64,000 nucleotides of DNA from Pseudomonas frederiksbergensis (GCF_017114915.1 NZ_JAAUOE010000010.1:44082-108081), one strand, 5' to 3'; positions 45,510 to 55,006 are shown, counted from the stretch's first letter. Made by a program: numbers and translations. The notes: generated by a model from the sequence alone, not told the origin.

Positions 45510-48020
45510 TCAGGCGAGGAAGGTCGACATGTCCTTGCACACGGCGCTGAACGCCTCGACAAAATGCCGCGCTTCAGCGTCGCTGAGCACCAGCGGCGGC
45601 TGGATGCGCATCACCCGGTTGTTGTTGGCGGTGACGAAGGTGAGCACCCCATGCTCCCTCGACAGTTTGCTGACAAAGCGCAGCACGAACATCTCCTCGA
45701 AGTTCTTCTCCACCTCGCTGATGGCCTCCTCGATATGCCGCTTGGCCTTGCCCGACAGCATGCGGTAGGTGCCCGCCGCGTTCCCCGGAATCCGGGTGGC
45801 GAACTCACGCACGAACGCCTCGACCCCACCCTGGAAGCTGTACTCGAACTCGATGGCGATCATCAGCCCGACACCTCGCACCTCGCGGATAAACGGGTAA
45901 GCGCTGACCGCTTCGCGCAGCGCTTGCTTGAGTTGCCCGCCGACCCGCGCGGCATTGCCGGCCAGGTCTTCGTCGGCGATCACGTCCAGGGTTGCCAGGG
46001 CCGAGGCCGAGGCGAAATTGCCGCCGCCGAAGGTCGAGGTATGCAGGGCAAAGGTATCGATGCTGCCGTAGGCGCGGTCCCACAGTGCCGCGCTGGACAG
46101 GGTCGCGCCGATGGGCACGGCGCCGCCGGAAAGGGACTTGGACAGCACCAGGATATCCGGCACCACCGCCTCCCATTCGCAGGCGAAGAGCTTGCCGGTA
46201 CGCCCGAGGCCGGTCTGGATCTCATCGAGGATCAACAGGCAGTCATGGGCGCTGCACAGCTCCCGGACCTGTTTCAAGTAACCCGTCGGCGGCAGTATCA
46301 CCCCGCCCTCGCCCTGGATCGGCTCGAGGATGAAGGCGCCGATATCGCCCTGGCTCAAGGCCGTCTCCAGCGCGGCCAGATCGCCGAAGGGAATCGAATC
46401 GCAGCGCGACAACAGCGGCTTGAACGGGTCGCGGTGTTTGTCGCGACCGGTCACCGACAGCGCGCCCAGGGTCTTACCGTGATAGCCGTTGTCGCAATAC
46501 AGCACCCGTGGGCGACGCATGGCGGCCATGGCCAGTTTCAATGCGGCCTCGATCGCCTCGGTGCCGGAGTTGCTGAAAAACACTCGCTCCAGATTACCCG
46601 GCGCCAGCTCGCTCAGACGCTTCGCCAGCAGGCTGGTTTGCAGCGGCACCGAGACGTACTGGACGAAGGTCGGGTGCTGCTGTTGCAAGTACGCCTGCAA
46701 TGCCTGGTTGACCCGCGGGTGGTTGTGCCCGGTATTCAGGCAGCCATAACCGGCGACGAAATCCAGGTAGCGACCGCCATCCAGATCGGTCAGCCAGCAG
46801 CCGCTGCCGTGGGTGAACACTCGCTCGATGTGGTTGAACTGATAGAACTCGCGCAACACCGGATTGATGTGCTCGCCAAAACAACGCAGGGCTTCGGCGC
46901 GCAACGCCGCCGGCTGTTCGACGGACGGGGTTGGTGTGGGCCGTCGATGGAAACGGCGCAAAGCCTGGAAGTCTTCTTCGCGCAGACGCTCGCCATAGGA
47001 CGCCATGGGCGATGGGGAGAAACCATGCAGCTCGGCGATCCGGCCGATCTCCAGCACCCGTTCCTCGGGCAGTTCGCGACCGATGGAAAACGCCTCGGCA
47101 CGCCCCTCCAGCGCCAGCACTAGGGTTTCCGCCAGGCAGCCATTGAGGAATTTCTTCGGTGCCAGGCCCAGGGTCTCGGTGCCGAAACGCAAGGCTTCAC
47201 TGGCCGACACCAGGCCACCGTCGATGATCAGAATGTCTTTTCGGTCGTGGTGAAACGGCAGCACATCACGCGGCAACGCGGCGTCCACCACCACCGAACC
47301 CGGTGCCAGCCGGTAGGGATCGATCACCCCGCCACTGGACGTCGCGGCGACGTAAAAGCGCACCTCGTCGTAGCAACTGTCGATGTCCGCCGTCATGCGC
47401 ACCTGGCCGTGCATTTCTGCCGGCAGATACGCCAGACTTTCGCGGCCTTGCTCGACGCTGCCGCGATGTACCAGACGCAGGCGGCAACCATCCCGGGCCA
47501 GCAGCTTGGCGATGACCAGGGCAATCGAACCCGGGTAACCGACCACCGCCACTTCGCTGTCCACTGGCGACACTTCCAGGCGAGCCATGGCTTCCAGCAC
47601 ATTCTTGTAGGCGGCGTAGGCCGTGAGCGAGTTGCCTGTGGTCACCGGCACACCGCTACGGTCCAGGGTTTGCAAACCGCGATTGCCGACGATCGCGGTA
47701 AACCCGCCCAGGCCAACCAATTGCGCGCCCTGCTCTTTGAGGCTTTGCACACCTTCGAGCACGCGGCCGGCAATGGTTCGCGGCTGGCTGAGCATTTGCT
47801 CGGCGGTCAGCGGCAGGTAATGCAGGATGCCTTCGCAGGTCGCGCCGCTGGCGCTGACGATGCGCCCGAAGTCGGCGAACGGCACCAGGTTGCGCGGCTG
47901 CCAGAGTCGGGCCTGATAACCACGGTCCTGCTCGGCGAGAGTGCGGTCCAACAGGTCGATGATCTTCACCTGACGTTGCAAGGCGATGGAGGTCGGGTGG
48001 GCGATAAAACCGAATTTCAT
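45510..48020 (-). CDS. Acyl-thioester reductase / class III aminotransferase fusion (PigE-like)
   Basis: The 836-residue bifunctional enzyme starts MKFGFIAHPTSI and its first 360 residues follow the cyanobacterial acyl-ACP reductase pattern: LVGLGGFTAIVGNRGLQTL, TTGNSLTAYAAYKN, VVGYPGSIALVIAKLLARDG and AFSIGRELPEERVLEIGRI. The rest is a PLP-dependent class III aminotransferase with FFSNSGTEAIEAALKLA, LILDEIQTGLGRTGKLFA and the Schiff-base Lys in LVLSKSLSGGAVPIGA. The layout and length match PigE of prodigiosin synthesis (about 850 residues), which reduces an enoyl thioester and later transaminates the aldehyde. ATG 48020 has AGGAAAG; ATG 48047, overlapping the previous stop, is also possible. 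Confidence 0.82.
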   Translation of the reverse strand: MKFGFIAHPTSIALQRQVKIIDLLDRTLAEQDRGYQARLWQPRNLVPFADFGRIVSASGATCEGILHYLPLTAEQMLSQPRTIAGRVLEGVQSLKEQGAQLVGLGGFTAIVGNRGLQTLDRSGVPVTTGNSLTAYAAYKNVLEAMARLEVSPVDSEVAVVGYPGSIALVIAKLLARDGCRLRLVHRGSVEQGRESLAYLPAEMHGQVRMTADIDSCYDEVRFYVAATSSGGVIDPYRLAPGSVVVDAALPRDVLPFHHDRKDILIIDGGLVSASEALRFGTETLGLAPKKFLNGCLAETLVLALEGRAEAFSIGRELPEERVLEIGRIAELHGFSPSPMASYGERLREEDFQALRRFHRRPTPTPSVEQPAALRAEALRCFGEHINPVLREFYQFNHIERVFTHGSGCWLTDLDGGRYLDFVAGYGCLNTGHNHPRVNQALQAYLQQQHPTFVQYVSVPLQTSLLAKRLSELAPGNLERVFFSNSGTEAIEAALKLAMAAMRRPRVLYCDNGYHGKTLGALSVTGRDKHRDPFKPLLSRCDSIPFGDLAALETALSQGDIGAFILEPIQGEGGVILPPTGYLKQVRELCSAHDCLLILDEIQTGLGRTGKLFACEWEAVVPDILVLSKSLSGGAVPIGATLSSAALWDRAYGSIDTFALHTSTFGGGNFASASALATLDVIADEDLAGNAARVGGQLKQALREAVSAYPFIREVRGVGLMIAIEFEYSFQGGVEAFVREFATRIPGNAAGTYRMLSGKAKRHIEEAISEVEKNFEEMFVLRFVSKLSREHGVLTFVTANNNRVMRIQPPLVLSDAEARHFVEAFSAVCKDMSTFLA

Positions 48021-48043
48021 GGGCGTCTTTCCTGGGTTCTGGC

Positions 48044-50458
48044 TCATTGACGGTTCCAGGCGGTTTCGGAGACCAGGCTCAAGCCGTCGCCTTCCGAGTT
48101 ATGGGCCAGTAACACGTCGAAAATATTCAATTGTCCGGGGCGCGTCAGGGCGCCGCGCAGGTGCGCTTCATCGAAGTTCACCAAGCGCTCGCGGTGCAGG
48201 CTGATCGGCCCGACGCGCTCCAGTGGTGCCGCCAACGGTGCGGCACTGGTCACCGCAACCTGTTGCGCGCCATGGTGGGCGTAGCGTTTGTCGAGGTAGG
48301 TCTGAATCAGCGACAGCAGGCCGTTGGTGAGGTAGAACAGGGTCACGTTGCGCTTCGCCGACCCGGGGTCCTCGGCCAGCCCCTGGGCCAGCCGCGCCTC
48401 GATATCCGGCACCAGCGCCCGGGCGCCGTCGCCGACAAACGCCAGGACATTGCCGGTCCCGGTCATGGCGATGTAAGGCAAAGCCATCAGCGCATCGCCC
48501 ATCAAGGCGCGCCCGTACCAACCGGAAAAACCCGGATCAGTGCGCGGCACGTTGCGCATCGCCGAGATGCCGCAGCGACCGACGTCGTAAACGCCGATAT
48601 AGCGATAGTCCTGCTGCTCGATCAGTTCGCGCACCAGGTTGCCCAGGCGGCGAAAGAAGTAGTTGGAGGTCATCGGCAGGGTTTCGATGTGGTCCGCCGC
48701 CACGCTCTCGCTGGTGGCCGACAGCACCTGGAGCTTGGCGCGACGCAGGGCGAGAATCTGCGGCTCGACCTGCAAGCCCCTTTCGATGTGATCGAGGAAC
48801 ACGTCCAGCGGCACATCCAGCGCCAGGTCGGTAAACGGCGAAAGATGCCGGGGCTCATGGTTGACCTGCACCACCCGCAACTGACGCTTGAGCTTGCCTT
48901 CGGAAAACGGCGTGGCGGCCTGGTCCACCTTGCCCTTGAGGAAGAACACGCAATGGCTTTGCGGCCCGTTCAACTCGTGGTCGGTGTGCACGAACTGATA
49001 GACCCGTCGGCTGAAACCATACAACGACAACGGCCCCAGGTAGTGCGGCACCGATTTCCCCTCGTGATAAGGGCCGACACTGCCGGGCTGGGTGATGCTG
49101 TCGGCCAGGCCGATGGCGCCGCGTTCGGCCAGGGCGTGTACCCGTTGCCGCTGCTGATCACTGAGCTTGCCGCACTGCCAGAGCAGGTGCAGCGGCTGGT
49201 GGTTGATCAGATCCAGGGCCTGATCCAGCGCCTCAATCTGAGTGCTGCTGAGAGTGATCCCCGACGTCTTCGGCGGCTCGGGCAGACGCACATCCAGCGG
49301 CACCACCGGCCGGGATTCGAGCACGCCTTGAGTGGCCAGGATGAACACCGGTTCGGCCCGTTCGGCGAGCATCGCGAAAGCCTGCTCCAAGCAGGCACCG
49401 ATCTCCTCGACTTTGCGGATGAACACCTGGCGCAGGCCCTTGGCCTCGATCACCCGACGCCCGTCATTGTCACCGTCATGGGTGCCCTGGAAGGCATACC
49501 AGACGCTTTCCGGACTGTCGGCGCAGATAATCAGACCCGGCGCGCCGAGGCGCTTGAGGTTGGCCAGGGTACCGCGAAACTCATCGATCATGCCCGAGGT
49601 CACGGTGATCACGTAGGCCCGGCCAAACAGTTGCCAACCGGCCATGGCACTCACCGCCAGGCTGTGTTCGTTGCAGCCACTGAGGCAACGAATGCCCGTG
49701 CCGGCGACATTCTGCTGCATGGACTGGATCAACCCGGCCACCATGGAACCGGTGTAGGAATGAAAATCCCATCGCTCCTGCCAACGGCTGCGCATAAAGC
49801 GCGTCACTTCGGTGGCCAGACTCACCGACAGCAGCGGGCCGCTGATGGAGCGCGCCAGCAGGCGGTTGAAGTGGGCATGTTCCAGGTGATCGAGGACGAT
49901 GCGCAACAAGTCCGCGCGCCGCGCCACACGGTCCTCCCCCGCCACCCGCAGATGACGATTGCCACCGATGCGGTTCATCCACTGCGGCAAGGCCGACAAG
50001 CTGCAATACAACAAGGCCGAATGGGGTGACAGGCGCGAGTTGGGCGCGGCGGCGATCAATTCGTCGAAAGGGTCTGCGACACCCGCCTCTGCTTGCTCGC
50101 CAAGGTCGAGAATGAACAGCTCGCTCGACAGTTGCGGGCCGAGGTGGCGCAACCGCGATTGCGCCGCCTCGACTGAATCGAAGGTCATCAACCACAGATC
50201 GGGCAGCCCCGCGGCATTCGCCGCGCTACCTTGAAGATAGCTCTGGGCCTGGACCATCAAGGTTTCCAGCACCGCTTCGCTGCGAGGCCGTGACCCCAGG
50301 GCCCGGTGCATGTCTTCGCAGCCTCCGATCGTCAGTGGCCAGTCAGCGGCGGTGGCAGGTGGCTGCAAGCCGGCCTGCAACTGCTCGATGACAAAGGTCA
50401 CATCCTCGATCAGAGGCTCAGCCTGGGTAACCAGACAGATACCTAAGGTTGCCTTCAT
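48044..50458 (-). CDS. ThDP-dependent enzyme, PigD-like Stetter-type
   Basis: The 804-residue thiamine-diphosphate enzyme has a pyrimidine domain with the catalytic Glu264 in LSGCNEHSLAVSAMAG, then YVITVTSGMIDEFRGTLANL, a central domain, and a pyrophosphate domain with VGDGARALVPDIE (GDG at 676-678) followed by FYLTNGLLS. The N-terminal 200 residues are extra compared with acetolactate synthase, as in PigD (about 870 residues). PigD adds the acetyl unit of pyruvate to an enal in a 1,4 fashion. The metal-loop spacing is longer than usual and reads TN, not NN. It is directly upstream of the PigE-like gene and starts at ATG 50458 with AAGGA. Confidence 0.8.
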   Translation of the reverse strand: MKATLGICLVTQAEPLIEDVTFVIEQLQAGLQPPATAADWPLTIGGCEDMHRALGSRPRSEAVLETLMVQAQSYLQGSAANAAGLPDLWLMTFDSVEAAQSRLRHLGPQLSSELFILDLGEQAEAGVADPFDELIAAAPNSRLSPHSALLYCSLSALPQWMNRIGGNRHLRVAGEDRVARRADLLRIVLDHLEHAHFNRLLARSISGPLLSVSLATEVTRFMRSRWQERWDFHSYTGSMVAGLIQSMQQNVAGTGIRCLSGCNEHSLAVSAMAGWQLFGRAYVITVTSGMIDEFRGTLANLKRLGAPGLIICADSPESVWYAFQGTHDGDNDGRRVIEAKGLRQVFIRKVEEIGACLEQAFAMLAERAEPVFILATQGVLESRPVVPLDVRLPEPPKTSGITLSSTQIEALDQALDLINHQPLHLLWQCGKLSDQQRQRVHALAERGAIGLADSITQPGSVGPYHEGKSVPHYLGPLSLYGFSRRVYQFVHTDHELNGPQSHCVFFLKGKVDQAATPFSEGKLKRQLRVVQVNHEPRHLSPFTDLALDVPLDVFLDHIERGLQVEPQILALRRAKLQVLSATSESVAADHIETLPMTSNYFFRRLGNLVRELIEQQDYRYIGVYDVGRCGISAMRNVPRTDPGFSGWYGRALMGDALMALPYIAMTGTGNVLAFVGDGARALVPDIEARLAQGLAEDPGSAKRNVTLFYLTNGLLSLIQTYLDKRYAHHGAQQVAVTSAAPLAAPLERVGPISLHRERLVNFDEAHLRGALTRPGQLNIFDVLLAHNSEGDGLSLVSETAWNRQ

Positions 50459-50483
50459 GGACTCATCCTTACTCAAGTCAGAC

Positions 50484-51794
50484 TTACGATTGAATGGCTC
50501 GCCGCTGAGGGCCATGGCCCTCAGCTCGAACCGGACGGGGCGCCAACCGCCTTGTTGGCGCCTCCTTGTGAAGACCGGCCGTGGCCACCGCGATCGAACG
50601 CCGGGCAGCCAAAGCCAGTGCACAAACCAAAAACATCGCCAGGGACAGACCGGCCAGCATTCCCAGATGACCGCTGTGGTCGAGCAGCACCCCGGCAGCG
50701 ATTGGCACCAGCAGGCGCGTCAGCACGAACAGGCTGGCTTGCAGCCCGTAGTCGGCGGCCTGCCGATGTTCGCGGGAGAACAACATCATCAAGGCGAAGA
50801 CCAGTGTCGACACCGCGCCCATGGCCGTGGCCAGCACAAAAGCCGCGGCCACCAGCCAGGCCATCCCCGCCTGCAACCCCACCGCCGCGGTCAGCGCCAG
50901 CAGGGCAAACAAGGCCCAGACCATAAACAGTGGAATCGCCCGCCCCGGCCCCAGGCGCTGAATCAAGCGACCACCCAGCACACTGGCCAGAGCCCCCACC
51001 ACGCCGCCGCCAACACCGGCAATCAAAGCCACTTGCTGCGCGGCCATGCCCTGATCCAGCAGCAAAGGCTTGAGGTACAGCCAGGCGGCGCCGACAAAGG
51101 GAAAGCTGCTCAGCAGTAGCCAGGTCCACAGTCGTGCACCGGGCTGGCGGAAATAGCCCGACCAGTCGGCCAGTGAGGGGCTGGCCGGCGCAGGCGTTGC
51201 ACCCTCGACGCAGCCTTCGCGCAGCCAGGCCAGGGGCAGCAACGCCAGCAGCAGTCCGGCGGCCATCAGCAGAAACGGCGCCTGCCAGCCCCAGCGGTTG
51301 TGCACCAGCAACATCACGCCGGCGCCGACGATGGCGCCGAGAAACAGCGCCGCCGAGCGGATGCTGCCCGCGCGAATCCGCTCGGACTCGGGCAGCAACT
51401 TGATCGCCAGGGCATTGACCGGAATGTCCGCCCAGGTCGCCAGCACCCCGGCGGCGAACGCCAGGCCGAACAGGTACCCGCGAGGGGCCGTGATCGCCTG
51501 CTGGCTGACCACCACCAGCAACAGCGCCAGCAACAGGCACAGCACCAGCGCCCAGATCCGGTAATGCCCGCGCTCGAAGCGAAAACGCTGCACGGGCAAC
51601 GCCAGCAGGAATTTGAACACCGCCGGTAAACCGGCCAACTGGAACAGGCCGATATCAGTGCCGGACCAGCCGTGCTCGCGCATCACCAGTGGCAACCCGA
51701 GCAGCAGGTAGATGCTCGGCACCGCCAGCACAAAACTCAGCCAGCCAAAGAGCAATTGCAGACGCCAGGCGCCGGCGTCGACCTGGCGATTCAC
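50484..51794 (-). CDS. MFS permease, siderophore/AmpG type
   Basis: The 436-residue protein has 12 predicted membrane segments, beginning WRLQLLFGWLSFVLAVPSIY and GLPLVMREHGWSGTDIGLFQ. This N-terminus is like that of the AmpG and FptX/RhtX permeases which carry ferric siderophores or muropeptides across the inner membrane. The start is GTG 51794, which overlaps the methyltransferase stop (GTGA) and has GGAG upstream. Placed between the receptor/methyltransferase and PigD-like genes, it probably imports the metal complex into the cytoplasm; PdtE in the pdt locus has the same role. The C-terminal 30 residues are Arg-rich. Confidence 0.83.
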   Translation of the reverse strand: MNRQVDAGAWRLQLLFGWLSFVLAVPSIYLLLGLPLVMREHGWSGTDIGLFQLAGLPAVFKFLLALPVQRFRFERGHYRIWALVLCLLLALLLVVVSQQAITAPRGYLFGLAFAAGVLATWADIPVNALAIKLLPESERIRAGSIRSAALFLGAIVGAGVMLLVHNRWGWQAPFLLMAAGLLLALLPLAWLREGCVEGATPAPASPSLADWSGYFRQPGARLWTWLLLSSFPFVGAAWLYLKPLLLDQGMAAQQVALIAGVGGGVVGALASVLGGRLIQRLGPGRAIPLFMVWALFALLALTAAVGLQAGMAWLVAAAFVLATAMGAVSTLVFALMMLFSREHRQAADYGLQASLFVLTRLLVPIAAGVLLDHSGHLGMLAGLSLAMFLVCALALAARRSIAVATAGLHKEAPTRRLAPRPVRAEGHGPQRRAIQS

Positions 51795-52861
51795 GAGGCA
51801 CTCCGACGCGCCACCAGCACCGACACCGGTGCCACGGCGAAAGCCACTTCGGGGTAACTGTCGATAGTGACGAAACCGGCCTGCTGCAAGGCGTCGCCCA
51901 AACCGCCGGCAGGGGTCACCTGGCGCCCGAGCATCTGCATCGACAGGTAATAAGGCATGACCCGCCGAGCGTGCGCCGGGTCTGCGGGGATTTCCGCATG
52001 GGCGCTGACCAACACCCCGCCCGGGCGCAGCGCCGCATGGATCTTGGCCAGGGTCGCGGCCATGTCCGGGACGAAATGCAGCACCGAGGAGCACCAGATC
52101 AGGTCGTAGCCCTCGCCGATCGGATCGCTCGCCAGATCACCGCCGCGCACGTCCAGCCGTCCTTCGAGGCCGGCCTGGCGAATGTTGTCCGCCGCCACCG
52201 TCACGGTCTGGGCAAAGTCGAACACCTCGCCGGTGAGCATCGGGTTATCCCGGGCCAGGGCAATGGCCACCAGCCCCGGGCCACCACCCAGATCAAGCAT
52301 GCGCCGCGCAGTGGAGAACTCCGGCACCTGGGCCATCAGGCGCAACGCCATATCCACGGTGACCGCCCGTTGTTCCTGGGCGATTTGCAAGCGCGCCGCC
52401 GTGGTCCAGTTGTCGATGGTGGTCGCCACATTCGGCGCCTGGCCGCTGAGCTGGCCGCTGCGTACCTGGTCGCCGAGCTGGCTGCCGAAATGCCGCAAGC
52501 CGCGCAGGCGAAAGGTCCAGGCGTCACCGCAATAGTCTGGCGCGTCGGCCCGCAAATAATCGCTGGCCACCGCGGTGTTGCGGTAGTGGGCCGGCTGACG
52601 ATCGTCGCGCTCCAGCAGCTCCATGCTCCACAACGCCTCCAGCCAGTAGCCGGTATTGGCTGGGTCGAGCTGTAATTGCCGGGCAATCGCCAGGGCCGTG
52701 ACTGGCACTTGCAGCAGGTTGAACAGTTTCCAGTCCAGGGCGATGCGCAGGGCATCGGCGCGTACCGCCGCCAGGGTCAGATCCCAGTAAGGTTGCAGGG
52801 GATGAGGGGTTGCCAGGTTGATTGCGTTCATGGTTCGCAGCTCACTATTTTCATCATTCAC
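51791..52861 (-). CDS. SAM-dependent O-methyltransferase-like protein
   Basis: The 356-residue protein has an N-terminal winged-helix dimerisation domain (about 1-110; TPHPLQPYWDLTLAAVRADA, then LDPANTGYWLEALWSMELLE) and a C-terminal class I methyltransferase with the SAM loop RRMLDLGGGPGLVAIALA and DLIWCSSVLHFVPD. The catalytic His of plant-type O-methyltransferases is not obvious, so N-, S- or C-methylation is equally possible. ATG 52861 overlaps the receptor stop by four bases; ATG 52831 is an alternative. It would decorate the cluster product. Confidence 0.87.
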   Translation of the reverse strand: MNDENSELRTMNAINLATPHPLQPYWDLTLAAVRADALRIALDWKLFNLLQVPVTALAIARQLQLDPANTGYWLEALWSMELLERDDRQPAHYRNTAVASDYLRADAPDYCGDAWTFRLRGLRHFGSQLGDQVRSGQLSGQAPNVATTIDNWTTAARLQIAQEQRAVTVDMALRLMAQVPEFSTARRMLDLGGGPGLVAIALARDNPMLTGEVFDFAQTVTVAADNIRQAGLEGRLDVRGGDLASDPIGEGYDLIWCSSVLHFVPDMAATLAKIHAALRPGGVLVSAHAEIPADPAHARRVMPYYLSMQMLGRQVTPAGGLGDALQQAGFVTIDSYPEVAFAVAPVSVLVARRSAS

Positions 52862-54849
52862 AGTTCGTAGCTGACCCGCAGGCCGATCTCCCGCGGCGGG
52901 CTGTAGACCCGGGCGGTGCCATTCAAGTAGCCGACGGCGTCGTAGCGCTTGTCTGCGGCGTTTTTCACGTAAGCGCTAATGCCGTAGTGGCTGAAGTCGT
53001 AACCGGCATTCAGGTCGATCAGGCCGTAGCCTCCACGGCTGTACTGGTTGGCCGAGTCCAGGTAAGTCTTGCCAACGGCACTGATACCGCCCTGGACATA
53101 CCAGCCTGCGGGCGCGTCATAGCGCAGGCTGAGGTGGCCGGTGAAGTCCGGCGCGTAGGGGTTGTGGTTGCCCTGGTAGTCGTTGCTGCCTTCGTTGAAG
53201 CGCTCGAAACGGGTGCGGTTCAGGCCCACCGCGCTGACCACCCGCCAGTTCTCGGCGAACAGGTATTCGGCTTCCAGGTCGAGCCCGGTGGAGTGCGCCG
53301 AGGCAGCGTTGGTGATGTACACCACGCCTGGCTGGATGATCTGCTGCACCTGCATGTCACGGACGTCCATCCAGTACAGCGCCGCCGAGTAGCGCAGGCG
53401 TTTGTCGTCGAGCCAGCCCTTGGCCCCGATCTCGTAGGTTTTGACTTTTTCCGGGTCGTAGCCAGGGTAATTGGCGGCACTGGAAAAGGCGTTGAAACCA
53501 CCGGCGCGGAATCCTTCGGCGTAACTGCCATAGAGATACGACTCGGGCTGCCATTCGTATTGCAGCGCCGCCTTGGGGGTGAAGCGCTGCCATTTAGCGC
53601 TCTGGCGGCTGCCGACCGCCGGGTCGATATGCACTTTGTCCTGCTCGGCCCGGGCACCGAGCGTCAGCGTCCAGCGCTCGGCCAGGGGCATCACCCATTG
53701 GCCGAACAGCGCCGTGGTATTGCCGCCCAATTGCACATCGGTGCGGGTCAGGCTCAGGGGCAGCTTCTGTTCATAAGACAGGTCGTGATCGTCGCGGTCG
53801 GCATAGGCACCGAGCAGCCACTGGTTGTCGCGCCACTGGCCTTCCAGGCGAAACTCCTGGGACAGGGTGTTCAGGTGAAAGTCGCGGCCCAGGTGGAACA
53901 GGTCTGCCGGCATGAAATCGGTGTCCTGCCGGACCCGGTCGTAGAAGTCATTGCGCGCGGTGATCGAGCGCAGCTTCAGACCGGAATCGAATTCATGCAG
54001 CACATCCAGAGACAGGCTGCGGCCGCTGGAATGGTTCCAGCTTGAAGTGCCGGAACGCACCTCGCGTCGTGAAGTGTTCACCGCGCCCCACTGCGAACCA
54101 CCGTCGCGATAATCCTGGCGGCTGTAGCGCAGGTTGACGTCCGTGGCCAGACCCGGGGTCCAGCGCAGGACCGTCCTTGCACTGTGCCGCTCACGATCAT
54201 CGGCTTGGCCGCCGCGATAGGCGTTGTCGATAAAGCCGTCCTGCTCCAGCCATTGCCCGGACACGCCGGCATAGAGGGTGTCCAGCACCAGGGCGGTGCT
54301 GGCATCGGCGCTCAGGGTGCGCTGGTCGCGACTGCCGCCACCGGCTTCGATGCGGGCGTAAGGCTCGGCGCCGGGCTGGCGGGTATGAATGCTCAAGACC
54401 CCGGCTTCGGCATTGCGGCCGTAGAGGGTCGACTGGGGCCCACGCAGGATCTCGATGCGCTCCACCCCCAGCAAGTTGTGATCAAAGCCCTGCGCCATCA
54501 GGGTCGGCACGCCGTCCACTAGCATCAGCATCGAAGACGAAAACGCCGTGGGGCTGGAGGTCAGGCCGCGCACCACCGGCAGGTTGGTGCCAGACTGGCC
54601 GAAGGGTTGAAAGGTGAACCCGGGGGTGACCCTGGCAAGGCGTTGCAGATCATCGATGGCGCCCTTGCGCAGGTCTTCGCCGTTGAGCACCGACAGGCTG
54701 GCCGGGACCTGCTCCTGTTGCTGCTCGATCTTGTTCGCCGTGACAATGACCGACGGCAGTTCGGTCTGCGCGATTGCAGTCGTCGCCCCACTCACCCAGC
54801 AGCCAACAAACAGCGTATAACCGCTGGCTTTCAACACATGCATGCTCAT
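52858..54849 (-). CDS. TonB-dependent receptor of the cluster
   Basis: The 663-residue outer-membrane receptor has a signal peptide ending near ATTAIAQ, a TonB-box region PSVIVTANK, a plug domain (ASLSVLNGEDLRKGAIDDLQ, VVRGL, GVERIEILRGPQSTLYGRNA) and a barrel ending in YEL, with the C-terminal Leu in place of the usual Phe or Trp. ATG 54849 has GGGGA upstream; TTG 54864 and ATGs at 54861 and 54843 are open. A Fur box lies in the gap to the divergent AraC regulator, so iron-controlled uptake of the cluster's product is likely, in the manner of FptA/PdtK. It begins the leftward operon and is translationally coupled to the methyltransferase. Confidence 0.9.
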   Translation of the reverse strand: MSMHVLKASGYTLFVGCWVSGATTAIAQTELPSVIVTANKIEQQQEQVPASLSVLNGEDLRKGAIDDLQRLARVTPGFTFQPFGQSGTNLPVVRGLTSSPTAFSSSMLMLVDGVPTLMAQGFDHNLLGVERIEILRGPQSTLYGRNAEAGVLSIHTRQPGAEPYARIEAGGGSRDQRTLSADASTALVLDTLYAGVSGQWLEQDGFIDNAYRGGQADDRERHSARTVLRWTPGLATDVNLRYSRQDYRDGGSQWGAVNTSRREVRSGTSSWNHSSGRSLSLDVLHEFDSGLKLRSITARNDFYDRVRQDTDFMPADLFHLGRDFHLNTLSQEFRLEGQWRDNQWLLGAYADRDDHDLSYEQKLPLSLTRTDVQLGGNTTALFGQWVMPLAERWTLTLGARAEQDKVHIDPAVGSRQSAKWQRFTPKAALQYEWQPESYLYGSYAEGFRAGGFNAFSSAANYPGYDPEKVKTYEIGAKGWLDDKRLRYSAALYWMDVRDMQVQQIIQPGVVYITNAASAHSTGLDLEAEYLFAENWRVVSAVGLNRTRFERFNEGSNDYQGNHNPYAPDFTGHLSLRYDAPAGWYVQGGISAVGKTYLDSANQYSRGGYGLIDLNAGYDFSHYGISAYVKNAADKRYDAVGYLNGTARVYSPPREIGLRVSYEL

Positions 54850-54923
54850 TGCTTTCCCCATCAATGAATCAGCGCGCTGCCGTCCGGAGATGGCAGTTGA
54901 CTTGGAAACATGTTATTCATTAA

Positions 54924-54938
54924 TGCGAATGCTTATCA
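54924..54938. promoter_or_regulatory. Fur box in receptor/AraC divergent region
   Basis: TGCGAATGCTTATCA matches the 7-1-7 Fur consensus TGATAATNATTATCA at 12 of 14 positions. It is 75 bases upstream of the receptor start and 69 bases upstream of the AraC regulator start, so iron would control both. Confidence 0.65.
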
Positions 54939-55006
54939 TGTGTGTACGTATGGATTCTGGATCAATCCATATGCGAGCCGCAGTCAAATCAAGGAGGACA
55001 GTAAAA

